This document shows positions 45,702-58,581 of a DNA stretch of 64,000 nt, in pieces. The notes under the pieces were generated by a model. The model had not been told where the DNA came from and ran no database searches. It saw only the letters and a program-made list of their open reading frames with translations. The DNA is from Neopestalotiopsis rosae (lineage: Eukaryota > Ascomycota > Sordariomycetes > Amphisphaeriales > Sporocadaceae). A program made the position numbers and the translations under genes. How positions within the stretch are numbered: position 1 is the first letter of the stretch; each line of letters starts with the position of its first letter. Location: NCBI GenBank assembly GCA_023078685.1, contig JALGAS010000001.1, positions 8,184,001 through 8,248,000 of the forward strand, written 5' to 3'.

Positions 45702-47247
45702 CAACGTTCTGGTCATGGATGAGGCAATACGAAATCGGAGGGTCAATGGAAGCCTCTAACGGGCCTGCTCCTCGGCACGAGAAATGGTGCCGAAGTTATA
45801 GTCGATGCGATGTGGGGGGGGGGGGGGGGGGCTTCATCTCCTCGTGAGCCCGAACTTCAATTGGGCGCTGGCTTATTAGGAGCTCACGATCAAGCCGGGG
45901 ATGCCACTGTCCCAGCACGCTTGAAGAGAACTAACCTTAGTAAGTGGGGAAAGCATTGGGGTTGGGCGATTTACTCTGGATTCATAACCAGCACGGCATG
46001 CTTGAGAGCATCCTCATGTACGATCCATGTCGGGCAGTTAGTGAATAGTGATACCAGCAATAAACCTGGATGCGCAAACAGATTACTTGGGAAGGTTGAG
46101 GTACTGTTCAGTCCGCGCGGAGTCTAACCAAGGCCGTAGGTTCTGGCAAATTGTCCAGCCGTGGTGTATTGTCCCCGCTGCAACCTCAGGTGAACTCTCA
46201 GAACTTCAGTGAGCTTTTGGACTATTCACTGACTCCACTCGCAGAGAGATCCTGGGCGCGCGGGCGGTGTTTCGGCCACGGACTGAGAGCGTTGATCTCT
46301 GATTGCTCAGTTGAGCACGTGCATTGTCCAGCCACAGTACCTCTGCCAAACCCGTCCCGTGTCTTCAACATCGAGAAAGTAGAGGCCGAGCTTCTGCGTA
46401 TCTGGCTCGATTGCTAGATACGGCCCCCATTAGATATTTTCTATCGGCTCGCCTTTTATTTTGATTTTTACTATCTCAATGCGGACTGGCGAAGAATATC
46501 TAAAGCCAATTTGAGTCGAATCAGCACCTATTTAGTCGGGACTCACACATGGACTCTCACTTTGATGAGTAGCGCTTTGAGTGGCATTCGAGATCGTCAA
46601 GTAAATCACCAGCTCCTTCCAACTAAATATGGATTCAGCTGGCTTTTGGTTCATTACAGGGCTGAGCCATAAGTTCTAGGCTTGGCGCTACGCCAGGCTG
46701 GACCGGGGATCCGGAAACACACTGTCTTGATTTAGAAGCATTCTTGGTGTGGGGGAGGAGTCGGAGACTCCATACTTCATACCATGGGGAGGCCGAACAT
46801 TGAAGGCGTCAACATTTTGTACAAATCGTTTGAAACTGTATGGCCTATGCCTGTTCATAGAAATGGTGCACACAATCATCGTACAATCTGCATTAATGGT
46901 GCGGCTTGAGATAGATATGTGGTGTATAGAATGGGTTGAAACTGTGCTCAGCCAAGTCGATGGGGTCGCGAGTTCTCACAGTATCCTCAAGGCGCTGTGC
47001 GGCTGAAATAGAAAGACATGATCCATATGAGACGGGCGCATAAAGTCTACAGCTACAATTTCAAACCTCAAGTAGGGGCGTGATCTAATGATCCCTATGT
47101 ATTTGACTGTTATAAATATCTTGTCATTCTCGCAGACGATGGATTCTTGTATAGAGCCAATTGAGTATCAACCATCAGAACCTGATCCTTATCACTGTCG
47201 TACCCATCAATTACGCACACAAATCACTTTGCACTCCCATTGTCACA
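45702..47247. other. Divergent spacer, no gene seen
   Basis: 1.5 kb between a regulator and a GH16-like gene facing away from each other. Holds an 18-base G run. TATAAATA near 47111 lies about 135 bases before the GH16-like start and may be its TATA box. Confidence 0.45.
45814..45831 (+). repeat. Homopolymer tract of 18 G
   Basis: An uninterrupted run of 18 guanines about 110 bases upstream of the start of the fungal_trans_2 regulator. It can form a G-quadruplex in principle, and its length is likely variable. Confidence 0.7.
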
Positions 47248-48174
47248 ATGCTCCAATACCAGCTGCAAAATATAATATTTGCTGCCTTCGCTCTATTCCA
47301 AATAACCTTGTCTGCCTCGCTGGCTAGTCGAGGTTGTGATTGCTGGAAGACAAAGGAGGATGGCACACTCTTCACCAATTATAAGACTCTGGACTTTCGT
47401 TCGTTGGCCAAATACGCAGGCCCCGTACCTGCAGTCATCAACGATTGGAACGGCAATGCCAAGGCAGGTCCAACCAGCGCCTATTTCAAGTCGTCAGCCT
47501 GGACCAGTTTCTTCGGCTTGCAAACTTGGGGAGAAACAAGAACCCAGGTCCAGAAGATCAATTCTTTGAATAATGCCTATATCCAGAACAACACGGATGG
47601 CAATTCCTATCTCACCCTCCGGACGTATCGGACCAAAAGCTTTCAATCCATAGTTGAAGCGGATTCGGTTGCTGATGACTATACCGCTGTATCAATGCGG
47701 ATCCGCTCCCGAGTTCATGGTGACAAAGGCGCCTGTGCAGGCGCTTTTACGTACAAAGCCTATGAAGACGGCATACAGCACGAGTCAGACACTGTATTCC
47801 TCACCAATGGACCAACTACCGTCGTCCATTATACCACTCATCCAGAGGAAGAGGACCACGACTATGATGGCAGCTTCTCAATCGAGGCCAAGGACAGCAG
47901 CCGCTGGACCAACTGGCAGGACCACCGGGTGGACTGGACACAGCCCAAGACGACCTGGTACCTCAACGGCAAGCAGAACGGGCAGCTCCCTCACGAGGAT
48001 CCCCAAGCTCCTAGTTACCTCATTTTCAACATGTGGTCGGAAGGCAATCCAGAGTGGGAGGGCACTATGGCAGTTGGTGGGTCAGCCTATTTTGATATAC
48101 AGTATATTCAGGTCGCCTACAATACGTCGACACCACGCACCCGTGCCTGTGCCATTACATGTACCCTGGCTTAG
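47248..48174 (+). CDS. GH16-like secreted protein, acid/base residue missing
   Basis: Single-exon gene of 308 aa. The first 24 residues form a signal peptide, then GCDCWKTKEDG, the Cys-rich start typical of fungal GH16 endo-beta-glucanase-like proteins. The jelly-roll fold is marked by SMRIRSRV, GACAGAFTY, HRVDWTQPKTTWYLNG and YLIFNMWSEGNPEWEG near the C terminus. The active-site strand should read E-x-D-x-x-E or E-x-D-x-E; here it is HESDTVF, with the first Glu and the Asp present and Val in place of the second Glu. A secreted glucan-binding or inactive relative is therefore more likely than a normal hydrolase. The start follows a TATA-like element. No introns. Confidence 0.87.
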   Translation: MLQYQLQNIIFAAFALFQITLSASLASRGCDCWKTKEDGTLFTNYKTLDFRSLAKYAGPVPAVINDWNGNAKAGPTSAYFKSSAWTSFFGLQTWGETRTQVQKINSLNNAYIQNNTDGNSYLTLRTYRTKSFQSIVEADSVADDYTAVSMRIRSRVHGDKGACAGAFTYKAYEDGIQHESDTVFLTNGPTTVVHYTTHPEEEDHDYDGSFSIEAKDSSRWTNWQDHRVDWTQPKTTWYLNGKQNGQLPHEDPQAPSYLIFNMWSEGNPEWEGTMAVGGSAYFDIQYIQVAYNTSTPRTRACAITCTLA

Positions 48175-48721
48175 GCATCCTCACAAGTCTTTCTGTTGAT
48201 CATAATTCATATCTACGCCCTTGACTAGTCAATCGTTTCATTGTCGCTTATAACGCCGGTCTGAATCCACGGTGGTCATTTTGCTAAGGCAGAGTATTTA
48301 GTAGATAGGGACCGAGTACTTAAAATACTTGTTAGCCTCTGGAAATCGCAAGGCTCATCACAAAAAATATGGTTAAACGACCGTTATTGTATTTTTATGT
48401 ACTTATCAAAGAAAGTAAATTGGAATGGTATCGTGAAGTGCTAAGAATATATCTGATTGCCAGGCTGTAGTCTTGACCCAAAGCTCCAATCAAGAACCTT
48501 TAGCCATTGATTTCCACAGAACTGAATCATGCATAGGTACCTATGTGGTGGAGACCTGCGACCATCGTACGGGTAGTATGGAGAGACGCGTGCGAACGCA
48601 AGAACAAAATGCTTAGATGTGATTTTCTGTTCTCCAACCGGCACAGCCGCATAGAACCGGGTTCGAGGTCGTGCTCCCGTTCGTCTCAGGTGGTTCTACC
48701 TTGTCATACGACTGAGTCAGC

Positions 48722-48757
<36 letters not shown>

Positions 48758-51700
48758 GCAAAATTCTCCTTTATCCGCATTTACGGTTGGGCATATTGAG
48801 ACGTAGATATGGAGTCATAGTGGGAAAAAAGAGAATGGTACATGATCATAAGATGGCTTTTTTATCGTAAAAAAGAATAGTAGCGTTATGAAATAACACT
48901 TTTGCTAATTCAATCTAGTTTCTCACCCCGAGCCAAGCCCTTGGGTCCAGGTCTTTGAGTAGTCGAATGTCAGTGTTTCAGGCTTCAGCCCAATAATTTT
49001 ATGCTTAAGTAGAACATAGGTGGCGTTGAGACAATCTAGTCAACAAGCGCGAATGCACCTCGAAGCGAGAGACACACAAGTAGAAACTTACCAAAAGCGG
49101 GAAAGTCCGTCTTGTGTAGTTGCTTCCACCAGAATCAATGTCTTGGCGGAGGAGGTCGTCAAGAGCAGACCGTCCTCTCTGCTGCCAAGTTCGGTAAGAA
49201 AACCAGGTTACTTTATGAGGATCATCATAATGCATGCTTGAAGAAAACTGTCCCAGGTTTCAAGTGAAGTGTATCGCCTCTGAAAACATCAAGTCTCAAC
49301 AGAAAGATCGAAATTTGGGGCCCAGCACTGGGAAAGAAGATTGATCACAGCTTGAAGTCGACGTTTTACGTGGTAGTCTAAAGTCAATCCGATGTCGGAA
49401 AGAAGGAACACGAATTCCAATTCCGTCGAAAAATGCAAAGGAGGGGTGAGGGAAATGTACTGGAGGGTAAAAAGCCTCATTGCTTCTCTCTCCGAGGGTA
49501 AGCTGCTAGTACAATACTAGGTCTTCAACAAAAATTGGCATTCTCTACTTTCTTGACTTGAAATGGACCTGCAAAATAGCCTGGAGTAGCCGCCGAGCGA
49601 GGCTCGCAAGACTTGCAATGAAAAGGCATGTATACGAATGTTGATCGAAGTCAAATAAATGACAGGTTATTCCTTGTGACTGATGTTGATGATATGGAAG
49701 ACGAACAAGTGGCGTGATTCAAACCGGAGCGATTGGCAGCACGGTTGGAAATGAGATGGACACGGAACATTGGAAGTGGGCGGGTTTGGGTGCCATAATT
49801 GCTCTGTTCCTGATTGGTACCTACCATTGATCAAGTCGCGAGCTTCATGTTCTGAGGAAGGGCATGTGATCTCGTATTTCGTGCCGGTTTCTCCACCCTT
49901 ATTGTTGCCAAGCAATTACCGAAGTGTAGGCTCTTCGCGATGGCAGCACAGGGTATTATAAACATATTCGACGTGAATACACCGAACGAGTAGGGTGGCA
50001 GGTCGTAGCTATCTTGACACCGGATCGCGATCTTTCTCATAAAAACTGTTGTGGAGCTCGGAAAGTGGGCGGGGAAATAAATTGCCTCGCCTTCTACCTC
50101 CTCCCCTAGCTATTTTGACTATAATAGTCTTCAATTTTGGCATTTAGTTGCACTTTATATGCCGATGCGAATACAAGATAATTTGAAGCTCAATATGCGA
50201 GACATGATTACAAAGCAAAATCCACATGGTGAAGGTATGTCCTGTGGTCCAAATGGTTCTGCATAATGCTCTGGTGAAATGTCAAGACCAATGGACAACC
50301 AGATCGGTTATATAAGGCCTTGGCAGAATCTTGTCTGTGCTTTAAGCTTTTGCCACGCCAAATAGTTGTATGCAGCCTACATTTAGCTGTTCGGGCTGTC
50401 CAAGGTACGGAGGGGAAGGATTATGCAGCTTTGTTGTGCCAACTGATCTTTCGATCCGATAAGATTTTTACCGTTTTTCCTCTTGGCTGGGACCTTCCCA
50501 AATCTCCTCCACACGAGTAAATGGCGACATTATCAGATGGCGCTAAGAGCACGCTAGTATGCAACTGCCGCGCCCCGCTGGGCTAACCTCCACCGTGTTA
50601 CCTCATCGCCCCAGAGGATCTACGCCCGCTGTCGCCAATACAGTACTTTTCAACATCCATTTGGGCAAATCAGATCAATTACTTTTACTTGGACTTGGCA
50701 AGGCTTGTTACGGTTGTCGATCTGGATATCCCGGACGCGTCATCTCGCGCGAACAGACAGACAAGATTGTGACATATTGACTCTGGTGTGGAATGTCCGA
50801 ATTCTCCTTGGTTGGAAGACTTTATAATACTGCTGCCGAAACCGCCCGATTCTTTGCGAACATTATTCATTGGACTTTCAGTCCCGTCCCGTAGTGGTAG
50901 CATCCAATCTTATTTGACCGGAAACCAATAGGCAACCATGTACATCGACACCCTCCTGCAACTCTAAAAACGCGCATTTCTAGCTTGAGGCAAACAGCAA
51001 CATGCCCATTATCGTGATGGAGTAGCAAGGACACTGGCCAACCGTCAGGCATGCCAGTCTACCCCTCCATGAATAGATTGTTTCAAGGGTTGAGATGAAT
51101 GGCAACTTGTATTCACCCGACAGCTGCACAACGAAGGAGCTGAGAGGTGGTGTAGGCTTTTAATGGCTCTACGTCCGGCTCGACTGGGTCGTGACTCGCA
51201 ACACTCTACCCACTCTGTCCAGGCTGAAATCCTTACGACGGCGTACCCCTGATTGTGCCACAAAGGGCTACATAGTGTGACATTGTCCTTTCAAGTTTCA
51301 ACGGACCTGCTGAGAGCTTCCGCATGGAAGAGGATGAACCGAGAATCAAGGAGGGAAAGCGCCGGGGTAGGCAGAAAAGATTTTTTGTGTCATCTCATAC
51401 TATGTAAAGTAAATGCCTTCGTGCCAGCTGAAAAAAGATACCTAGTAACGTAACATGCAAGTCCTGATTTGTGGATCGAGTATAAAGGTTGAACCCCACA
51501 CCATAGCGGTTGAGATTGCTGCATTGGGTAATACAGCCGGCGAGTTACACTACATATTATCTTATCAGATCAATCAGTGATCAATTAGATCACTAGTATT
51601 CGTCGATGCACGGGTCAGAACGGCTGGCATGTGCTTCACCTCCCACGGAGTTTGGCCGCGGAGGCTTTCAGGTCTCGGGCATCGCGCAATTTCTCTGATG

Positions 51701-51931
51701 GCCTGACGATCTGCACGTCTCGTCTGAACCATGACCGATGACGGAGAAAATCATCAACAGCTCGTTAGGGTTCAGATATCATTACCAGATCAGACAACCA
51801 GAGGGACAACAAAGAAAAAAAAATTGGAGGGCTCTTCAAAATTGATCTGATTTACAAGCAATGCAGGAACAAAAGCATTTCAACCCGCTTTTTGCGCTTC
51901 TTGTTCTCCTTGTCCGTCAATCTTTACCAGT
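48175..51931. other. 3.8-kb gene-poor stretch
   Basis: No gene, RNA or transposon protein recognised on either strand. Frames are all under 85 codons. A 32-base A run sits at 48723-48754. The right end is the upstream region of the next P450. Confidence 0.5.
48723..48754 (+). repeat. Homopolymer tract of 32 A
   Basis: Uninterrupted run of 32 adenines in non-coding DNA. Could be the tail of a retroposed transcript or SINE, but I could not identify the source sequence or target-site duplications. Confidence 0.7.
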
Positions 51932-54025
51932 ATGCCACCAAATCTAGTCGAGATGTTCGAACATTGGGATTTGGCCAGCAACTGGCGGGTGTCTCTTCTC
52001 TTGGCAGCCTTCCCTTTGCTACTTGGCTGGTGGTTTCTTTTCCGCTCATCCAAGCCTCAGGGAATTGATATGAGCAAGTATACCCATTTCCCCCAACCGG
52101 AAGCTGCAGACAAGAGCAGAGGACATTGGCCATGGGTAGAAAAGATTGCTGCCGAAGGCGACCCAAGAAGATCATTCCGTATGTTTCCTCACATTTTTCT
52201 TTCTTTTCTGAGATCGACACCAAGCTTGGTCGTGTACTCCCCCGGAGACAGGCAAGTTGGAGGATCCACGGAATTGCATACCTGTGAAGTTTCACTTGAG
52301 TTAACCAGCTTCATGTAGACTACATGATTGACGAGCAGGCTAAAAAGATGGGCTACCCGCCGGTGCTACTGACAGACTGGCGGCCGCTGGCACCCCTTGT
52401 CATTCTATTTATTCTCAACCATGATGTTGCCGAACAAGTGACCAAGGCGTCGAAGCAATTCAATACTAGTACCCCTAAGCATCCGCTTATCCAAGATCTG
52501 GCGCCTTTGGTAGGCGCAAAGTCCCTTGTTACGCTTGATGTCAGTGTTCAACCTCAGCTTTCACATTCGATGCATGGCATTAACACAGCCTCTGATATAG
52601 GGAGATGAGTGGAAGGACCTCCGAAAACGTATTTTGCCTGGTTTCCAGCCACAGCATCTTCTTACATATGCCAAGGTCATCGCAGACAAGTCTCGAATGT
52701 TTGTAGAGCACCTGGAAAAGAGGGCGGCTTCTGCAGACGAGTTTCGTGTAGATGAGTTGACCACGAACTTGTCATTTGACGTGATTGGTAGGTATTGTCA
52801 TCTAACCCTTCGAATTTCGCGACTTAATACGTTACAGGTATCGTTACATTCAATTTGGACCTCGATGCGCAGATCCCAGGCAAGCAAAGTGAAGTCTTGA
52901 CTGTCTACCGCGACCTCTCCCATGCCTACGTGAAAAGGGACAATGCAAAGCATTGGCTACGACGGTATTTTACAGAGACTGAACGCACCATTAGACGTCT
53001 TGACAAGCAATTGGACCGCATTCTGAAGACTTCTATCAAGGAAGAGCACACCAAAATTATGGCTGGCGACACGACTTCGTCGCGCAGTGTCGCGGCACTC
53101 AGTTTAAATGGCATCCAGCAACTCACTCCTCAGATACTGCAACAGACCAGCGATGCTTGCCGAGGCTTTTTGTTCGCCGGACACGATACGACAAGCATTC
53201 TGATGCAGTGGATGTTTTATAGCCTGCATCGCCGTCCAAGCTCGCTCAAAGCGCTCAGGGACGAACTGAATGAGATATTTGGCCCTGATCCAAGCCCCTA
53301 TTCCGTTATATCCCAACTGTCAAGTCCTGGCGGAGGTAAATTACTCACTAAGATGAAATGTAAGTCAACATGAATGGGCACGCATGAAGAGACCATGTTT
53401 TCACAGCTAACACCATTATTAAGACGCCGAAGCGATTGTCAAGGAAACCCTAAGACTTTACCCACCCGGTACCACGCTCAGGATGTCACCTAAAGGGAAT
53501 AACACGACACTGACACTCCCTGATGGACAAATTCTAAACGTCGACGGTCTCGTGCTGAGCCCCGTAGCCTATGCGATTCAACGAGATCGCGCCATTTTTG
53601 GTGAAACCCGAGACGATTTTATGCCGGAACGCTGGCTTGGTCCTGATGCTTCTAAGATCCCAGACGGTGCTTGGAGGCCATATGAAAGAGGGCCCCGGCG
53701 TTGTACCGGCTCGGAACTTGCCAACATGCAGGCAAAGGTTGTTCTGGCATGCGTCGCAAGACGCTTCGATTTCGTCAAGGTGGGCGCTGGTGAGCTGGAA
53801 TTGGATGAAAAAGAACAACCAATATTGGACGAGAAGGGATATTATAAGACCAAGTCAAATGTTTTCACGGTGAGTCGTGCCAAAAAAAGATTTTATAGAT
53901 CACGGCTTGCTTCGCTCAGATGACTGACATTTCTATCTTCACAGATTGACGAAGTTACAGCAAAAGCGGTCGACGGAATGACGATGAAGGTCAAGATCAG
54001 CGAAGCGGCCAAGGCTTATGCCTAA
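51932..54025 (+). CDS. Cytochrome P450, StcS/CYP59-like
   Basis: Membrane-bound haem monooxygenase of 567 aa. Six exons (51932-52178, 52319-52539, 52601-52787, 52838-53359, 53424-53869, 53945-54025) join in phase. Helix ~20-37 (VSLLLAAFPLLLGWWFLF) is the ER anchor. Motifs: GDEWKDLRKRILPGF, I-helix FAGHDTTSI, ExxR as KETLR with LYPPGTT, MPERW, and haem loop YERGPRRCTGSELA. The DEKGYYKTKSNVFTIDEVTA tail is typical of the long fungal P450s related to sterigmatocystin StcS/aflatoxin AflN. Exon 2 ends with a GTCAGT donor, less usual but in phase. No clustered partner within 2 kb. Substrate unknown. Confidence 0.93.
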
Positions 54026-56476
54026 GTTGGACTCAAACCAAGGGCGCACAATGGGATTGTATGAACAAGTTATTTGACGTGCCCAACCTGGTCTTGGCTA
54101 GAAGCTTACCGTGGCCCACCACGAAAAGAGAGTTGGTTGGACGCGACGAGCCCAAGCTAGCGACTATCCAACCTTCACGAAGCCAAAAAGAACCGGAAGA
54201 ACAAATATCTCGCGAGTCGCCATTGGCAAGATCTCGGCCCGGCGGCGAAAGAAGCCACTGGTGAGAATGCGCCGATGACTGCAATTTCTCTTTGTCTCCT
54301 GCGCATATATACCCGTCCATCCGTCGAGGTATTTCGTGCCTGCTGCGTCTGGAACATGGTCGACGAGCAGTACTCAAAATTACGTGCGCATGCGCTATGC
54401 GAACCATGATTCACGGACTCCATATGTTTGGCATTCGAACAGCTGTAATGCATGACGATGACGTCGAGTGGAAACGGACTGGAGAAGTAATTACGATAGT
54501 TACCACACCATTATCATATTGAAATCTGGATTCGTGACAATAGTTTACCCACTCGTCCAAACTACTGTGGTACTGTCGTATATCCAATCCGAGATAGCAC
54601 CACCTCAATATAAAAAGACCACTGAATCCATCGACCAGCGGGGTGCAAAACGGGGTGGAACTCCCATGCCCGTACTTCCCGATTACCGCGACCAAGCACT
54701 GCACCGTCCTCCTGCCGCCGGCACTGTACGTTTTGCAGGCGACGATAGTGGCCAAGATGATTGGACATCAACTGCTGCATTTGATGGCTGTGTGCCTTTT
54801 ACCGTCTCTGTTGTGACCGCCAATTGCCAATCGCGACCACATTGCCTTGTCAAGAGATACATGATAACACCCAATACCTAGTCACTATACTATTGTTTTT
54901 GAAGCGTATCTCAAGTGCTTGCTGATTCCTATTCTTGATTGCTTCACCGTTTTTATTCCTTGACTCAGACCGCACCAGGTCAAGCCATGCCCTGCTTCCA
55001 CTGCCATTTGGGGATAGTGCTCGACTAGTGTGCCAACTGGCGGCCTTTGTTGTGCAGAAAGTAGCTGTGATCATCCACTAGAAGCCCAAGGACCTTGAAG
55101 GTGCAGCTTCTCGGCAGTGGATTGGGCACCTGTCAGTCACCAATGGTTGCTGTTTGGTTTCGCTGTGCTGCATTTACCGCGCCGCGAAGCCCTGGGCGCC
55201 CACTCGAGAAAAAGTTGAGGACCCCGGAGTTTGAACACGTCGTGTTCGCTCCATGGCCAATGTTCCAAATGCTTGAACATGACCCGGCGCAGTCTATGCC
55301 CATGACACCATCGGGTCTTTACTGATCCTCGCGGACCGTGTTGTACATCGTCTGTGTGTCCCTGGGAAACACAGGCAAGCACGGACCTTGGGACCGGGTG
55401 GCAGATGGGAATGTGCAAAACATGAAGGTCTGAAAATGTAAGAAGGTTCTTCCCGGGTCTGTTGTACCAATGCAAGCCCTTGCCGAACATCGCGCTTGGC
55501 AGATGCACAGCGCACCAACTCCCCAAAACATCCTAATCGAGCACGCTAGATACAGCCGGGTACAAGGGTCCCGTTCAGTATTATGCATTCACTATGGGAC
55601 CTCTACACGTAGGTAGCATAGAGCTAAAGATGGACCCCGAATGTTTGTGAACCAGGCTGTTGGACCCCGCTTCGTTAGCGCTTGGGAAAAAAGTTTTTTT
55701 GACAACCTCTTGTTTACATTCGGGAAACGATTTGTGCCGGAAGTTCCATGTGAAAGACTGAGATCTACCAAAACAAACATCTAGATAGTAGGAAACTACA
55801 TGACAAGGACCAGGCAGTGATGACAAAAACAAACTACGAATGGGAATCCTAAAGAGAAATAGAGAGAGAGAAACAAGCTGGCGCCACGTGCATTCATGCA
55901 AGCGATTATACTCGGTGATGGCCGGGCACTAACAAAACCAGCCAGAGCAGCCAAATCAGCCATTGACCGCGTATCACACATCACGCGATTGATTACCTGC
56001 GGTGGTGATCCCGAGATTCCCACCCAAAATTGTCCACTCTTGCCAGCTGGGCACGGTCCAGTTTCTCATTTTATCACCGCGGCGACCGACCCAACTGGAC
56101 CTCGAAAAGTGTTTTCCCAAGCTTACGATTTGCCCAATGCTTGACGTAGAAAACCTCTCAGAAAACCTCTCATCCGCCCAACCGCTGTGCCCAATTACAC
56201 CTCTGTCCCATTGTTGTTATTGATTGACCTCTCTGCCTGAACTGTGCCTTTCACGACCAGCAGTAGCGCCTTCAGTGCCTCTTTAACACCCATCAACTCC
56301 CTACCAACCAACCACTGGTTGCTGCCTCGCCGCCCGCATTTCGCTTTTATTTTATTTTTTTCCCTTTTCGAGAGCAGCTTTAGTTCATATTTCCCCTCCG
56401 CCCGCACCGTCGAGTCTCCCCCGTACTTTACTTTCTTCTTCTTTTTCCAAATTTCAAAGAAGCAGCAGTCGTCGAC
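54026..56476. other. 2.5-kb spacer, no gene seen
   Basis: Small frames on both strands without family resemblance. The last 250 bases are very pyrimidine-rich and probably form the leader of the coiled-coil gene. Confidence 0.5.
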
Positions 56477-58581
56477 ATGGGCAACGTCCTTTCCGTCTTT
56501 TCGCACGACAGCGGGTTCACTAAGATCGAGAAGGCGCAACTCGAGAAGAAGCTTGCCGATCGCGAGGAGACTATCGCAGTCCTCGAGGAGGACCTCTCTA
56601 AGAAGGAGAAGGAGTACACCAGCCTCACCAAGGATGCCGACTCTCTCCGCCAAAAAGTCGCAGATCTAGACGCCCAGTTCACTTCTTCGCGGAACGAGAA
56701 CCAAGCACACATCACCCGCCTTCAGGCTGAGCTCAAGGAAGTCAACGACAAGTCGTCATCGGAGCTCCGTGCTGCTGAGGAGACCGCCTCCGCCCACGTC
56801 CAGGAGCTTGATGCCGCCAAGACTGGTCTCACCATTCTTGAGGAGAAGCTCAAGACTCTCGACCAGGACAAGTCGACCCTCGAGAGCGAACTCGCTGCTG
56901 CGAAGGCCGAGCTTGCCGAGATCAAGGACCAGCATGCTAACGCCGAGGCTGCCCTGAAGGGCGAGCTCGAGGAGACCAAGAAGCAGCTCAACGAGGTCAA
57001 GGAACAACAAACATCTTCCGAATCGGCTCTGCAAGAGGAGCTATCTTCGCTCAAGAGCAAGGTCGCCGAGGCCGATAGCAAGCACGTCGAGCTCAACCAA
57101 TCGAAGTCCGAGTTGGAGGCCACTATTACCAAGCTGCAGGAGACCATTAGCCAGCTCGAGGAGTCCGAAAGCCAATTGAAGTCGTCCAAAGCTTCCTTAG
57201 AGGAGTCGTTCAACCAACACAAGGAGTCTTCCGCAACGACTGATGCTGAATGGCAGGAGAAGCACGGTGCCCTCCAAACAACACATGACAAGTTGGCGCA
57301 GGAGGTCGAGGCTGTCAAGAAGGAGCTGACTGAGACGACCGAGAAGTACACCGCATTACAGTCATCGTCGGCTTCGGAGATTGAGTCATTGAAGACTGAG
57401 CTCGCCGAGCTGAAAGAGAAGTATGCTGCCCTCGAGAAGGAAAGCGATTCACACAAGAGCAACTCTGGAGCCGAGATCTCCGCCGCCCAGAAGGATCTAG
57501 CTGAGGCTCAACAAAAGCTCGAGGCTCTGCAAAAGGAGCACGACGCCCTCACTGGGGAGTCGTCCGAGCAGGTTGCAACCGCCAAGAAGGAGGCTGCGGA
57601 TTGGCAGGAGAAGCATGGCGCCCTCCAGTCGTCTCACGACAGTCTCTCCCAGGAGATCGAAGCTGTCAAGCAAAAGCTTGCTTCCTCGGAAGAGTCGCAC
57701 TCCAAGCTGAAGGAGGACCACGCCACTGAGCTCGAGTCCGCCAAGTCTGGAGCTTCTACCTTCGAGTCTCAAGCCCTGGCTGCCGCCGATGAGCGTGATG
57801 CTCTGAAGAAGTCGCACGAAGAGCAGTCTGGCAAGCTGTCTGAGCTTGAGAAGCAGATTGAAGAGGCTCAAGCCAAGGTCAACCAAGCCGAGGAGGACCT
57901 GAAGGCTGCTCAAACTGTACGTCAAAAATGCTAGACTCATCCATTACGTATGCTAATACAAGACAGGACAAGGATGGTCTTAATGCTAAGATTGCCGAGT
58001 CGCAGTCCGCAGCTGAGAAGGCTACCAAGGACCACTCCGACCTCAAGGTTCAGCTTGAGGAGATTCAAGCCAGCCTTGCTGCTGCCGAGAGTGGCAAGTC
58101 AGAGGCTGACGCCAAGAACAGCACTTTGACTGAGGAGATCAATGGTCTCAAGGAGAAGCTGTCTACCGTCGAATCTGGTGTCGAGAGTGCCAAGCAGGAG
58201 CATTCCGACCTGAGCGCCAAGCTCGAGAAGGCTGAGGCGGAGGCCGCTGCCGCTCAGAGCAGCCAGAAGGAAGCTTCAGAGAAGGCTAGCGAGCTTGAGC
58301 AGAAGCTCGCTGCCCTTGAGGCGAGTGCCGAGCAGGCTGAGAAGGAGAAGTCTGAGACCAGCGCCAAGCTTGCTCAGGCTGAAGAAAAGGCGAGCGAGCT
58401 TGAGAAGAAGCTCTCCAGCATTATTTCTAACGCCGTCAACGACAAGAAGGAGGCCGCGGCCAAGACCAGCAGCCTGGAAGAGAAGATCCAGACCCTTGAG
58501 GATGAGTTGAAGGCGATCAAGGAGAAGGCTGCCGCCGCACCTGTAGCGGCTGAGGAAGCACCAAAGGAGGCCGAGGCATAA
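56477..58581 (+). CDS. Long coiled-coil protein with N-myristoylation signature
   Basis: 684 aa from two exons (56477-57916, 57967-58581). Almost the whole chain is charged heptad-repeat coiled coil, rich in Glu, Lys, Ala, Ser and Leu, with no globular domain. The N terminus MGNVLS fits the N-myristoyl-transferase consensus (Gly2, Ser6), so the protein may be tethered to a membrane while its rod reaches into the cytosol. Two near-identical blocks, EWQEKHGALQTTHDKL near residue 257 and DWQEKHGALQSSHDSL near 374, show internal duplication. Codons are strongly biased to AAG, GAG and CTC, unlike the neighbouring genes, which suggests high expression. No family recognised beyond generic coiled coil; roles in organelle tethering or cell polarity are guesses. 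Similar-looking scores to myosin or tropomyosin would only reflect the coil. Confidence 0.85.

Noticed and set aside
56195..57940. Long minus-strand and alternate frames over the coiled-coil gene
   Set aside because: Shadows caused by strong codon bias and low-complexity composition of the real gene.
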